DNA of 64,000 nt from Amphirosellinia nigrospora. Lineage: Eukaryota > Ascomycota > Sordariomycetes > Xylariales > Xylariaceae. A program made the translations under genes and the position numbers. Below the pieces are notes generated by a model. It was not told the origin of the DNA, did not search any database, and was given only the letters and a program-made list of their open reading frames with translations. The stretch spans positions 744,001 to 808,000 of the forward strand of contig SCHM01000006.1 in assembly GCA_004123355.1 (NCBI GenBank), read 5' to 3'. Below are positions 48,662 through 60,008 of the stretch, one piece after another (within the stretch, counting starts at the first letter, position 1; each line of letters opens with the position of its first letter).

Positions 48662-50297
48662 TTAGACGACCATTGCTATTGTCGAGATTAACGACGCAAG
48701 CAATGCGATGGAACAGCCCGCGCCGAGTTGAACCCCGGAAGAATCCGGTTCGGCACCATTCGTCGGCTCTTCTACGGGTACGCCCGTCGGCGTCTCATGT
48801 CCGTTCAGCCCGCCCGATGTATCTGTCGGAACAGTGCTGGACGAAGCCGAATCCGTCGACATGGTGGCGGAAGCCGTTCCAGTAGGAATTGTGGTGGTGG
48901 TGGTACTTGGTGTGTTGGTCGCCGGGACTGCCTTGGCAGCAAAGCCTGTGTTGTGTTAGCCACGTGCATGGAAGAAAGCCGGGTTAGCCGAGCTGCTGTT
49001 TGGTGAAACTTACCAATTCGTCCTTTATCGGCATCGAAGACGCTGTAGACGTTCTTCAAGAACACGTCGCCAAGTAACCACCCGCCGGGGACATACTCCA
49101 TCCCGTAAATATTGCCCGTGCAGACGCCGTCGCCGTTGGGCGCGGACACGAAGTCTTTGGAGGACACGTTCCAGCTCGTTCCCGAGAAGGTAAAAGCCAC
49201 CTGGCTGTTGGTATCACAAGGGATGGAGTAACTCGACCCGTCCTTCGTGGACGAACCGGGGATCAGCTTGTACATGGCCTCGACGTCGTCTGGTGGTCCA
49301 AACACAAAGCTTGTGCCAGTGTCGATGTAAGCCGACCTCCCCGTGATACCAGCCGACTTGCCGCTAATCGTGATATCGTCCATTGGAATTGTCCAAGCGC
49401 TGTTCGACTTGACCGATGAGTACGTGATGTCCCCCGTGTACTTAGCCGGATTTAATGCGCCAAAGACGATTTCGCCATCATTCGTGCCGTCCGAGTTCCT
49501 TGCCAAGCTGATGCCAAAAATGTTGGCATCGATCAGATGGGCATTCATGACCGCGCTCAACCAGGTGTCGGAACTAGTAGCAAGACCCAGGATGCCGTCG
49601 AACGGGAACTGGGTGAATTGGTCCGACGTGGTGTTAGCAACTCCGAATGCCAGTGTCACCGAGAGCCCAGCCAGGGACAAGGTATCCTGGACCACGTCGC
49701 CACGGACGGAACCGGTACCATATTCCACGGAATAGGACTTGCCAGTGTCATTGAATGTTTTCGAGTCGGCCGGTCCAAACGTGTTGTGCATCAGACATGA
49801 TTTGGACGTGCACGTCGATCCCATGACCCATGTTGTGCTGGCACCCGTGTCGAGAAGCATGTATATCTGTTTGCCCTCTGATCCAAGCTTGACCTCGGCA
49901 AAGTATGAGTAGTCGGTTCCATCTTGGTCGATACCGGCACTGTTCTTGAAAGTGGCCTTGTCGGCCTCGACGACTTTGTACCCGGGTGCCCTGTCGGCGA
50001 TGGCGAACTTCTCCCCTGTACCCTGTTCAGAACTGCGAGGAGCCCGTGGGGTGACGAGGACCCTATATTTATCAGACTGTATTTGGGTGAACGGTTAGTG
50101 ATAATTCATCGAGCGATCATGTCAAAAATACTGACAATAGTAGCCTTCTTGACTAGCTTAAATGTGACAAAACCCTTGGAGCTCTCGTCGACCTCTTGAC
50201 TCCTGGTTTCAAGTTGACTTCCCGGCGCACCTAGCGCCAACGCACAAATACTTGTGATCCATACTGAAAGCTGAAGAAAGATCAAGGCTCGATGCAT
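48662..50297 (-). CDS. GPI-anchored pepsin-type aspartic protease
   Basis: Three exons: 50297-50136, 50076-49014 and 48945-48662; 502 residues; phases all agree and no frame break. It starts with a signal peptide, MHRALIFLQLSVWITSICA then LALGAPG. It then has a propeptide and the two catalytic Asp motifs, LLDTGASTTWV (Asp about 130) and YIDTGTSFVFG (Asp about 306). Also typical are the flap region (YGTGSVRGD), FDGILGLA, and GGWLLGDVFLKNVYSVFD. The tail is Ser/Thr-rich and ends in a hydrophobic stretch after GAEPDSSGVQ, matching a GPI-attachment signal, so the enzyme should sit at the plasma membrane or cell wall like yapsins and their Pezizomycotina relatives. An alternative start 15 bases upstream (50312) would add MGCLK before the signal peptide. 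Confidence 0.9.
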
Positions 50298-53200
50298 CTT
50301 GAGACAACCCAACGCTAACTTAACTGAGCAAGATACTCAGTTACTGCCTCTTTCCCCTGAACACCCCTCACACGGAAACTGTCGGCGGATGGAGTTCGGT
50401 TCGATAAAGCGTGGCATATACTTATCCTTTGGATCGAGAGTGTATGGTCCAAGGAAGATTGGCTTTCGTAAAGAATTGAATCGCGTGAAGAATGTCGAGA
50501 TCTGGATATATAAGAACTATATATGTAAAGTAGGCGACCGAGTGCCAGACTCCCAAGTCTCGAGATTACGCGATGATGAAGCTGTCGGGCGGCATTGGTG
50601 AAATCGGGGGAAAAACGAGGAAGTAGCCTTCTCAGCTACCGAACACCGTCAAGCGAGGGAAAAGAAGCGAGAGTTACGCGAACGAACCCGACCACAAGGA
50701 ATGCAGGGTCTAGATAGGTTCACTAAGAGCCGAGGATCGCTAGTCCAATATATGACCGACCTGGATTCCAAGACAACAGATGCGTATGCGTGGTAGATGT
50801 GAGACAAAGAGACGGAAAAGGTATATAAAGCGCCACACCCTCTATACCTCGAGTCAGTTGACAAAAACGAGGGACTATAGCATAGAGAGATAGATCAAAA
50901 CACCAAAAAAAACAAGGTAGAAAATGATTAATTAGCAGTTAAGTTATTAGTATGAACACATTAGTTAGTATCGAGCAACACCAACAACGACAGGACTGGG
51001 GAGATGGAGGGACAGAGTGAGGTGGAGAGATAGATAGATGGAGACAAGATCATCGGGATGGTTTATTGAATCGTGCTGTGTGGAGTGTGAGAGAGAGAGC
51101 TAGCCAAGAACGACTCAAAAGCGCCCCCAAACTCGACTCAACTTCGTATACACTATACCCGGTTCGCTGACCACAGTATCTACACTTACCCTGACATCGA
51201 CGTTTGTAGGGCTTGGCGGGCCTGCGTCTTTGTTCAAAGACAGATAAAAGCCATCTCCGACTTGCCCTTCGCGGCTGTAGCTGGCTGCGCCGACAGGGGT
51301 TCTGCAGGACGTTTCTGGCCGGTGCTCCCGCAACAGAACCGAAGGAGTCGAGCCCGTTCTCGCGCCTCATTGACCAATGTCCAGTTCTGGACCCAACACC
51401 AGGTCGTGGCCAGGATTGAGATCGGGGAGACGCTCGTAATTGGCCGCAAACCCCAGCCCCCATAGTTTGGTTCGGTCTTTTTAGTTCGGACTAAGTGAGT
51501 GTCTACTGTACTTGGCGGAAACTTGAGTCTTCGCTTGCGCTAATTAGTCCAAACCTAGTATTCCATAAGTAGTGTATAGTCTAAGTAGCTCGCTACGCAA
51601 CTTGGTTGAACGTCGCAATCTGCCGGACCACTTGCTCCCCATGCTCGGTGCTCCTGTCTCGTGTCGATCTTACGAATAACTCGTTATTATTACGACCATA
51701 CAGCATGCTGAAGGATATATGGAACACCGAGCTATGCATGATAACCATCACTATCATGAGAAAAGAAATGTCTTAAGGTATGACAAGCAGCAGTGTAAAG
51801 GTGCGACGCGAATACAACATCAACAAGTTCGTTGAGCTCTAAGCCGTTATTCAGCTTCGAACCTCTGTGATGTATAGAATCTCGCCTGCAATTAACTAAT
51901 AAGTACCGGTGAACACCAATGCCCCTCATGACGCTTAACAGGCCATATAGGAGACCAGTTCTGCACAAAACTCGAGCTGGATTATCTGTGGCACACTCTG
52001 GCTATCTAGTTGATAGGATGGCTAAGAGGCAGTACTGGGAAAACTCTCTGAGTCTCTAGAGGGTAGGCGTATCCGATTCCCAACCATAAACATGGCCGTT
52101 TTTTTTTCTTGAAAAAAAGGGCAGTCTCTATAATTTCCACCTGGGACTAGCGTTGTATGTGTCATATATAAGAGCATGGTGTTGACAGTGTTCCAAGCCT
52201 GAAGCCTTGTATTCTCAAACACTCGCACCCGCGAACCTGGAATTTCTATCTCTGTTTCTTGAGGCTCTTTATCTTGCCGATAGATAACAGGTCGTCACAA
52301 ATTACCTAGCTAACCAGTGATTTTCATTCTATGCCGATCTGAGTGGACCGTTTGTCCACAAGCGGCACTAGCGGCTGTTAGGTTAAGGGGGAGACAGGGG
52401 TTCTCTCCACATCCGGTATTGGACTTTGTCACCCATGCAAGGTTAAGACACCAGCTAAGTGCCTATTCCGGCACGATTTGGACGATGTACGCTAACAAAT
52501 TCGAATGAGCATGTTGTCAGCCGAAGTATGCGTTTAATATCGCGTCTTTTGGAGGTTTCGGTCTCACAGTTTTACAAGGCTCGCCGATATAGCCATATAG
52601 ACGACTCATACGACAAGTCAGTGTGGGATATTCCCAGGATAGTTGACACGTAGTGTGAATGAAAACCGGTATATGAGTCGTCTTGCTGATTAAATGATTC
52701 AACTTATTCATTTCTCATATTTAAGTAAGAAATGACTGGAAGACAGAGCGCTAGCATTTCGGTTATCGACATTTGTCTAGGCAGTCCAGTGTTTCAAGTG
52801 CCAGGGCTAGCGCTTTATATCTCTTGGCTGATCAGTCTGATATGTCTGATATGACGACGGCAAGATTACGTGCCGCCGGAATGCGACATTGCTGGAGATC
52901 GGTCATGAAAACAATTCTAATCGCTTGAACACATGGGTAGTAACCTCTCGGAATCTTCCTAGCCTATCAGTGCTGCAGTTCGATATCGGCTGTGAATATG
53001 GTGTAGCACTGCAGCAAGTTGTACTTGCTAAATGCCTTTTGACGATTGCGTATACCTTCGGGTATGGCGGTCGTACGGGATCGGTTTTCCATCTATCTAC
53101 CTATGCAACTGAGGCAGCTGCTGTGCTGGGCGAGGAAAGTACTCATCGTTTCCTTGGTGTTATTGCAGATTTCGTCTTTGTATTGGTATGGCAGGTTCAG

Positions 53201-53316
53201 AAAGTTGCATGAATAATGTGTCGTTGGTCTCAAAAATATAAAACATGGTTGTTTTTAGTTCAGCCGCAGCCGCCTAGGACGCAAGCCTTCCGGTACGATT
53301 CATGATCCAAAGTGAA
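50298..53316. other. Gene-poor 3-kb interval with one ambiguous coding-like patch
   Basis: A TATATAAAG element lies at about 50822 on plus, followed by an A-rich leader-like sequence, but the next ATG (50924) stops after three codons. At 51050-51463 all three minus-strand frames stay open for long stretches (one contains VGAASYSREGQVGDGFYLSL); this may be a decayed or mis-sequenced gene I cannot identify. The plus frame at 52889-53212 is hydrophobic without motifs. No other gene is supported. Confidence 0.35.
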
Positions 53317-54322
53317 TCAGATCTGACAGGACTCTGATACGCGATGTTTACTGCACCACTCCCGAGCCCGCTCGATAATTACCCACTGCGGAGTGCTTTG
53401 TGATATCGCGGTAGAGAGCTTATTACTCGTAGCGATGAAACGTTGGAAGTCTTGGTCACTGACGCACTCTCTTGCTACAACCGTGCGCAAAAATACCCAA
53501 ACTGACTCATTTGTCCAACGAAATGACTCAGCCATCGCGAGAACGTCGCCCAGGATCGATGAATAGGTCAGCCGGCGACTTTGCTCATCATGAATCCTGG
53601 CAATGCAGTCGGATAAGAAAGCCCACCCCGAGATGTCAGAATGACCTCAAACAGAACTCCTTCACATCAGAAGCTATAGTGGCGGCTGTCTCTCGATCAT
53701 GATCTATTAAGAATCGAGCATGTTGCCATGCCACGTAATTACGAGGATGTCGTTCGCCGGCAATCATAACCACGTTTTGGATGTCGTGCCGAATATCCCA
53801 CGGAATCCCTAGTGTCCAACAAGTAGTAGCAAGCCAGCGGCGATGTGACCAGAGAGTTGGTGACTTCGTGTGACGATGTAACCTAGCAGTAAGTAGCGTA
53901 TCAACAAACTGCTTCTCTCTCTTTAGGTTGGCCTGCGTGAGGCTGCCAGGCCCTGAGAGGGCACGTTTCCGTATATTGGCTGCCGTCAGATGTTCTGGGT
54001 CCATCAGTAAGAGTACAGAAGTTGCGGCTACAACGCCTTTAGGTATCGTCTCGCTGGCATGTTCAAGATGGTTCTGCAGTATCTGGCGAGCAACAAAGAA
54101 GGCTTGTACTAGCCTTAGCTTTGGAATTGCTACAGCATTTTCCTCTCGAAGGAAGTTGACACCTTGTTCCAACTGGTGACTCTGCCCAAGAAATTCGATT
54201 TCTAGTAAATAGGATTCAGATTCAGGTAGATTTGCGAACAAAGTTGAAAGATCATGATATATTGGTGCTGGATCCTCTAGTTTTAACTGAGACAATAAGG
54301 TCTTGTCCAGAGATCTCGACAT
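53317..54322 (-). CDS. Protein prenyltransferase alpha-subunit repeat protein (PTAR1-like)
   Basis: Single exon from 54322 (MSRSLDKTLLSQLKLEDP), about 334 residues. It shows the alpha-subunit repeat signatures SPTLWSHRRWLATTCW and ERHPRNYVAWQHARFLID, that is, Trp-x-x-Arg-Arg and Tyr-x-x-Trp-x-x-Arg type PPTA repeats. It lacks the overall similarity expected of farnesyl- or Rab-geranylgeranyltransferase alpha subunits, so it is closer to the PTAR1-type proteins; partner and substrate are not known from sequence. One frame jump lies near 53636-53645, where KEFCLR should run into HSDISGWAFLSDCIARIHDE. It fits one extra T or two missing bases. Head-to-head with GET1, starts about 395 bp apart. 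Confidence 0.75.
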
Positions 54323-54717
54323 ATTGGGCTTGGAGGTAGGTAAGCTGCACTGAGCAGAACCTGAAACTGAAGGAGAGCTAAGGGCTTCTGGAAGACTTGA
54401 ACGATTTCACATTTTTGAGGCTACCGCCCTTGTGGTTCTGTCTCATGTTGCTTCTTTCGTTTCATTAAGTATATGGAACGCAGACCTACACGTCAAAGGT
54501 GGGATGGTGGGGTTAAACTCCTCTACTTAAATATATGGCCCTTGATACATATCCGTGCTGCCTTATCGGATCCACTATGATGTACCTAGAACAGGCCACA
54601 CACCAAAGTCCAAGGTATGCCTCATTTCCGTCATAGGGCTTACTTACACTTGCTTCAAGCCCAACTCGCTCGCCGCGGCGACTTCCTTTACACACAAGAA
54701 CAAGGTCTACGGATACC
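54323..54717. promoter_or_regulatory. Bidirectional promoter region, PTAR-like gene and GET1
   Basis: A 395-bp gap between divergent start codons must drive both genes. A minus-sense TATATTTAAG-like stretch lies near 54525-54535. No other element is clear. Confidence 0.5.
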
Positions 54718-55459
54718 ATGCCGTCCTTGCTCCTGGTCGTCTCCTGGTCGAGGTGGCTGTTCACCTAGTGAATACCATCGGGGCCACAACCATCAACAAC
54801 ATGGTACGTTCGACACGAGACCTAAGAACGTAGCGCCAACCAGCTAACCACGGCCGCGCAGTTATGGAATCTCTACCTTGCCCTGCCTACCGCGGTTTCG
54901 AGACAGGCATCCGAGAAAAACAAGCTTCAAAAAGAATACCTAGCGATCCGACGCGATCTGAATGCTACGAGCAGTCAGGATCAGTTCGCCAAGTGGGCGA
55001 AGCTCCGGCGACAGCATGACAAGCAGCTGGAGCAGCTCGAGAAGTTGAGTAAGTATCCGAACGCCACGCTAGCCACCAGGAGAGCGCATTTATGCTAATG
55101 TCTCAACTCGCCGTGTAACAGAAGCCTCAGACGATGCCTCGAAAGCCAAGTTCGATCGCACTGCCGGAATCATACGTTGGTCTGCTACGTCGGGAGTCAA
55201 GTTCATATTGCCCTGGATCTACGGGAAAGAGCCCATGTTCTGGCTACCAAGCGGCTGGTTCCCATACTACGTCGAGTGGATACTGTCGTTTCCGCGAGCG
55301 CCTCTCGGTAGCGTTAGCATAGTATCATGGCAAACCGCCTGTACGGCAGCAGTCCTGTTCTTTAGCGACGCGATCAAGGCAGCACTAGGCTCCGCACTGA
55401 ATGCAAAACCGGCACAGAAACAACCTGTAACAGCGGAAAAGAACAAGAAAAAGTCATGA
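54718..55459 (+). CDS. get1: Get1, tail-anchored protein insertase receptor (WRB homologue)
   Basis: Exons 54718-54803, 54862-55048 and 55122-55459; introns of 58 and 73 bp; 203 residues. ER membrane protein that with Get2 receives tail-anchored proteins from the Get3 ATPase. Layout matches the family: an N-terminal membrane segment starting MPSLLLVV, the cytosolic coiled coil ([18 protein letters not shown] through [20 protein letters not shown]) that contacts Get3, then two C-terminal membrane segments around [19 protein letters not shown] and [16 protein letters not shown], ending with a Lys-rich tail. One frame jump in the first exon at about 54742 (a single T where TT is expected) shifts the first helix; otherwise clean. 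Confidence 0.92.
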
Positions 55460-56210
55460 GGGACAAAGGTCATGTCAACGCGGGGCAAAGCGAATACACG
55501 AATGTTTGCGGGCATGTCTCTCATCTATTTTGACGCAGAGTGTATCATTGCGCAAAGGCTAGGACTCTGTAACACGATTGAGATGACTCTTGGCAGAGTA
55601 CTTTGGGTCGCTCTAGGCATTCTTTTTGACTTTGACGACCACCGAGAAGAAGGATCGCCAAAGCTTCGAAAGTGCCAAAAATAGGTCTACAACCTTACCT
55701 GTATCGATGCTGTAACATCCAGCCAGAGCCCGATCTGAGGAATAAGGAGCGGACTGGACAGCGTGTAAAGCCATGTTCCCTTAGCTAGACTAAGCATGTG
55801 AGTCTCATAATGAGAATGCGAGGAAGAGGATGTCTCCCATGGCTGTGAACTAGGATTGTGAGTGGAAGTGAAGAAGATGAAGCAATGGGAAAATGAAAAT
55901 ATCGAGAGAATTTATGGATCGGAAACTAGGTACCTACTTAGTAGTGGACACCTCGATCATAAGCCAATCAAATGACGTTGTTGCTATTGGGATAGCGCCA
56001 CAATTTAGGGTGACCCGTTGCGCGTTAGCCCGCTCTTGGTGGGGTTGCCGTTCGCTGCTCGAGTAACTAATAACAAGGCTGAGAACAGTGAACGAACATC
56101 TGGCCTTACTTTTAACAAAGAACTACATTTTCCGAACTCAGGGCGTAGAGACGACCGGAGTAGTGCACTGCAATATGAGATAACGCAGAGGGCCCAATCC
56201 ACGATCCATC
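55460..56210. other. Intergenic downstream of GET1
   Basis: GET1 trailer and promoter of the next plus-strand gene. Short open stretches only; nothing supported. Confidence 0.5.
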
Positions 56211-57368
56211 ATGGTTTCTATCTCGTGGGGACGTAAGTGCATGCCATGTTCTTATCCGTTGTCTCAAAACTACATCACCTCGCCTCAGATGATGAACTAA
56301 CTGGAGCGACATACAGCATCAAGTCCCTCCTCCTCTTCTTCGGGCCCATACTACTCCCCAAGGCGATAGGATACTACCAGCGTCTACGCGCCTCGTCGAA
56401 AGCCGCAAACCTACCCATACGGCCCCTCCCAGCGACCGCCTTAAGTGCTATCTCGATCCTCTCCGGTGTATCCCTTGTGTTGCTCGTCCTTGCGCTCCCG
56501 CCCTTCTCGCCTGAGAACCTCTTCAAAATCACCTCCTCGCGTCTACAAATCCCGACAGATGTGCTCTTCACACGCCTTGCCACCCTGCGGCCAGGCAACT
56601 TCCTCACGCAGACCGATTCCGCCCTGCGCCTCAAGTTCGTCAACCTCGAGTCCCGCTTGCTGTACCTACAGTACGGCCCCGGCGTCCTAGCTTCGTGCCC
56701 CTTCTGCGTCTCGGACGACCCAAAGACGTACCTCTACTACGCCCTCCCATCCATTTTATCGCCGCACCTGGTAAACCTCATCGTCCTTAGCCTCGCCACG
56801 TCCGCCAGCGTCACCGGAAGGAGGCCGCGCGCTGGCGGATCAGCGCGGCCATGGCGAGCGCCATAGTAGCGGCCTTCGACGTGTGGGTCGTGAGCACGTA
56901 CAACTACGGCGCCAACGCGCGCGCCACTCGCCGGCGGATATAGACATGTTCTTCTGGACGTCGCGGCACTCCGGCTCGTCACGCTGGCTATTATCGATAT
57001 CAGCATCGCCGCGCTGATCTACGTGTCCTCCACGAACCGGCTGTTCGCTTCGCCGCCGGACCCGGCGGCCGCGTCGAGGCCGTCACGCGCCAGCTGCTGG
57101 CTACCAAGAGCCGTCTGAGCGCCGTGGGCATCGTCAAGAACACGAGCTTGCGCGACGAGACCTGCGGGCGCGCACGTCCGCTTATTGGACTCATGAGGGC
57201 CGCCTTATGCGTGAGGTCATGGAGGACCGCGATGTTGTCGAGGGTGTCAACGATGCTCTCGCAAACCGTATCAATATCCAGGATATCACGCGCGACGCTG
57301 AAACGTACGCTCTGAACATGCTCCCGCAGCCTATACCGCCTATACCAGCGGCTGCTCCAGTCGGATGA
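56211..57368 (+). CDS. Conserved ascomycete membrane protein, function unknown
   Basis: Likely exon 1 is 56211-56232 (MVSIS), then an 84-bp intron (56233-56316, branch AACTAACT), then one long exon. About 370 residues. Three to five hydrophobic segments are visible: SLLLFFGPILLPKAIGYY, ILSGVSLVLLVLALPPF, LVNLIVLSLATSASVTG, MASAIVAAFDVWVVSTYN and LVTLAIIDISIAALIYVSS. Conserved hydrophilic blocks are LQYGPGVLASCPFCVSDDP with YLYYALPSIL, and the C-terminal YWTHEGRLMREVMEDRDVV. I recall close relatives across Sordariomycetes but no named function. Five or so single missing bases are needed (near 56230, 56816, 56936, 56957, 57068 and 57163), concentrated in the GC-rich second half. The start at 56237 seen without splicing is probably wrong. 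Confidence 0.65.
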
Positions 57369-57810
57369 GGCATGGCCATACTTTATCATGCCAGGGGTTA
57401 TTTTTTTATGCGTCGTGCATCATTGGAGTTTTGATTCCACGTGGAACTGGGATGGGAATTGCATAGTTAGAAGACTATTACTCTATATATGTACTATACG
57501 GTAATAGACTGATTATTGATTTCGTCATGCGACTCGCCCAGACAGAATATCGTGCATCTATGTTCGTTACGTCAAGAGGTGAAGAATGTCCCAAATGTTC
57601 CAACTGTATATTGGGGAATGTCTGTTACAAGTTCTCTAGATAGAAGGATGTGATGTTACTACAACGCTGTTGCTAACAAGCGCGATGGAGGCTCTTTTGA
57701 TCTGACTCGACTCGCCTTACAATGCAGAAAGACTACCTAATGCCAACTCTCGCAAATCGAAGCCATGACATAATCCGACGACGCAGGCCATACTATGTGT
57801 GAGGTGTGCC

Positions 57811-57861
57811 AGAGAGAGAGAGAGAGAGAAGCAAGAAGAACAAACAAACAAACAAACAAAC
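57811..57861. repeat. (GA)n and (CAAA)n microsatellites
   Basis: GA dinucleotides at 57811-57829 and CAAA tetranucleotides at 57838-57861, in a convergent intergenic region. Confidence 0.93.
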
Positions 57862-58117
57862 AGATAACGTATCCAGAAACAAAACCGCAACAGAGCATTA
57901 CGCGAAAAGCCCATCTGTTGCGAAATAATACCCTGTAGTCTTCCCATCAATGATTCCTCCCCCCCTTCGCCATGAAAAAACGCCATGGATGATGAATGCT
58001 TTGTTGTTCTTGGTTGTAGAAAAAAACTAACGATAATAATCCAAACATCGCAGCCTCGCTTGCTTGCTTGCTTGCTATGTTATGTTATGCTGCGGATACC
58101 GACAGACAGTGGCCTGA

Positions 58118-58140
58118 ATGGATGGATGGATGGATGGATG
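58118..58140. repeat. (GGAT)n microsatellite
   Basis: Five to six GGAT units followed by GGGT, in the same convergent spacer. Confidence 0.93.
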
Positions 58141-58205
58141 GGTGCGGATTGTGATTTGATGTACAATTAAAAATGTATTTAGACAGGGTCTTAATTAACC
58201 ACCTT

Positions 58206-60008
58206 TCATCTCCGGTCTCGTCGAGACCCCCGGCACGCTCGAGGTACTACCTTTCCTCGAGGGCCCAGCTGGGAGCCGGAGCCCTCTTCCACACTCCTTT
58301 CCAGGAAGCCGGCCCACAGGTCCGCGAGCGACTCCTTGTTCGCCGAGGTGGGCGTCGGCTCGGAGAAGAACTCCGTGTTGAGGGACGGTGTACTAGGTGT
58401 CCTGTGGAACGGAGATGTAGGGAGGCGGAGGGAGTTGTTGGAGGCCCCTGGACGCGCCAGCCCGGCCTGTTCCCGTTGCTCGTCTGTCCAGTTTAAGAGT
58501 CCGGCGATGACTTGCAGGATTTGGAACTTCTTGGGATCTGAACGGTCTAGTGCGAGAAACTGGAGGAAGTGATTTGTGACGATTTGTCTGGATATTGTGA
58601 GTCATTTGGCCATACATAAAGTACTCGAGGGGGTTGGACAAACCTATCTATACTCTCTTCGGGTTTCGTTTTCTTAAGATACCGGAGGGCTTTTGTTAAA
58701 TGATCATTAAGGACTATAGCCTCGTGACGCAGTTTACCGATTAGAAGGTTCTTCTCTTTGACTTCCTTTTCGAAAGGCGCTGTACGTTCGAGCTCCTTCT
58801 GTAATGATGCTCTCGCTGATTCCGCTTCTGATGCCCTTATGTCGGCTTCTTGAACAAGCTTCTTCATTGCTTGAAGTTGCTCCTCGGAGGTCTCTACCAT
58901 CTCTCGCAGTTCTTTCCTACGAGCTTCCTGGATCTCTTGGAGGGCTCTTTGTAGGCTATCGACGGCTTGCGACTGTGTATCTCGCTCGGATGCCGCTCGC
59001 TCATAATTCTCTCTCAGACTTTCGAGCTGCTCTTCTAGCGATGTAGTTCTCTCGGTCAAACTCTCTCTAATTGACCGTTCCTCCATCGCCAGAACCTCCC
59101 AATCGCCCATGGCGTCTTTGGCTGCTTCCGCCTCCTCTCTGAGGTGTTGGATCTGGCGAATCATGTCCTCCTTCTCCTTTAGCGAGTTGTGTTGTGAGAG
59201 GTTATTTCTGCTGCGCAAGCTGGACAGCTCCCTTGTGGCGTCTTGTAGTTCTGTCTGCAATCTCGCAATCTCTTCCTGGAAGGTCTGACCACCCTTTTGG
59301 AGATCTTCATTTTGCGTCTCTAGTTCCTCTATCCGTTGGTTCGCCTCCTCTAGATCCTCTTTGCCTCGCGCTAGCCTATTGCCAACGCTCTCCTTGATCT
59401 TTTCGACTCTTTCAACGAGAGTTTGGTATTGCTCTTCCACTTGCTCCTTGGCTGCCTCGACTTCTTCCAGCTCAGACTTCAGCTGTGTCGTCTCTTGTGT
59501 GTGGGTGGTTTGTATGCCTTCGAGCTGTTTTCTCAGCTCCTCCACCTCTGCCTTGAGCGCCTCTCGTTCTTTCGTCATTGCGTCTAGCCGTGCTGTTGTG
59601 TCGGTGTCGGGTGACGTTTGTTCGGGAGAGTGTCCATTCGTTGGCGGTGTAGCAGCATGGCTATTTGCGTGGTCCGTCAGGTGAGCCTAGATCACGAAAT
59701 TAGCATTATGAGGACTTGAGATGGCGAATTTATATCTATGCCATACCACCGCCATGGTCGCTGTTAGTTCGTCGTCGTCGGATTGATCGCCGTCATCGTC
59801 GTGCGCCTCGCCGTTATTCACTATTTCAGGAGCCTTGACACCGTCCTCGGCGGGCTTCGCCTTGGCAGCATTCCTCTTCTTCTTATTATTCTTCTTTTTG
59901 GGGGCTGGACCGTATCATCAGTGCGCAGGTCCTACGCTAGGATTTCAAGGTGTCCTCGAGTAATTACTTACTCGAACTAGCTTGCTGCGATGGCTCGGTG
60001 GGTGACAT
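58206..60008 (-). CDS. IMH1: GRIP-domain golgin (Imh1-like)
   Basis: Exons 60008-59972, 59904-59747, 59686-58644 and 58587-58206; introns of 67, 60 and 56 bp; about 539 residues with all phases correct. A trans-Golgi tethering protein. The N-terminus MSPTEPSQQASS is followed by a Lys-rich stretch and an acidic stretch, then a long coiled coil (about residues 95-400, for example LKAEVEELRKQLEGIQ). It ends with a GRIP domain: LLIGKLRHEAIVLNDHL, ALRYLKKTKPEESIDRQI, VTNHFLQFLALDRSDPKKF, QILQVIAGLLNWTDEQRE. GRIP domains bind Arl1-GTP at the Golgi through a conserved Tyr (ALRYLK here). The last 15 residues are doubtful. The straight reading stops at 58206; one missing G near 58249 would instead give GKGSTSSVPGVSTRPEMKGG, stopping at 58195. 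Confidence 0.9.

Larger units (their letters stand above)
57369..58205. other. Convergent intergenic region with microsatellites
   Basis: Between two converging genes. Contains (GA)n at about 57811-57829, (CAAA)n at 57838-57861, (GCTT)n at about 58057-58074 and (GGAT)n at about 58118-58140. It also has the third copy of the TTACAWGTTCTCTAGATA motif (57625-57642). No gene. Confidence 0.6.

Noticed and set aside
52889-53212. 107-residue plus-strand frame, hydrophobic
   Set aside because: No recognised motif, no splice structure and no codon pattern to separate it from chance.
57811-58140. CRISPR-like or mobile-element repeats
   Set aside because: Simple microsatellites only; no spacer structure, terminal repeats or enzyme genes.
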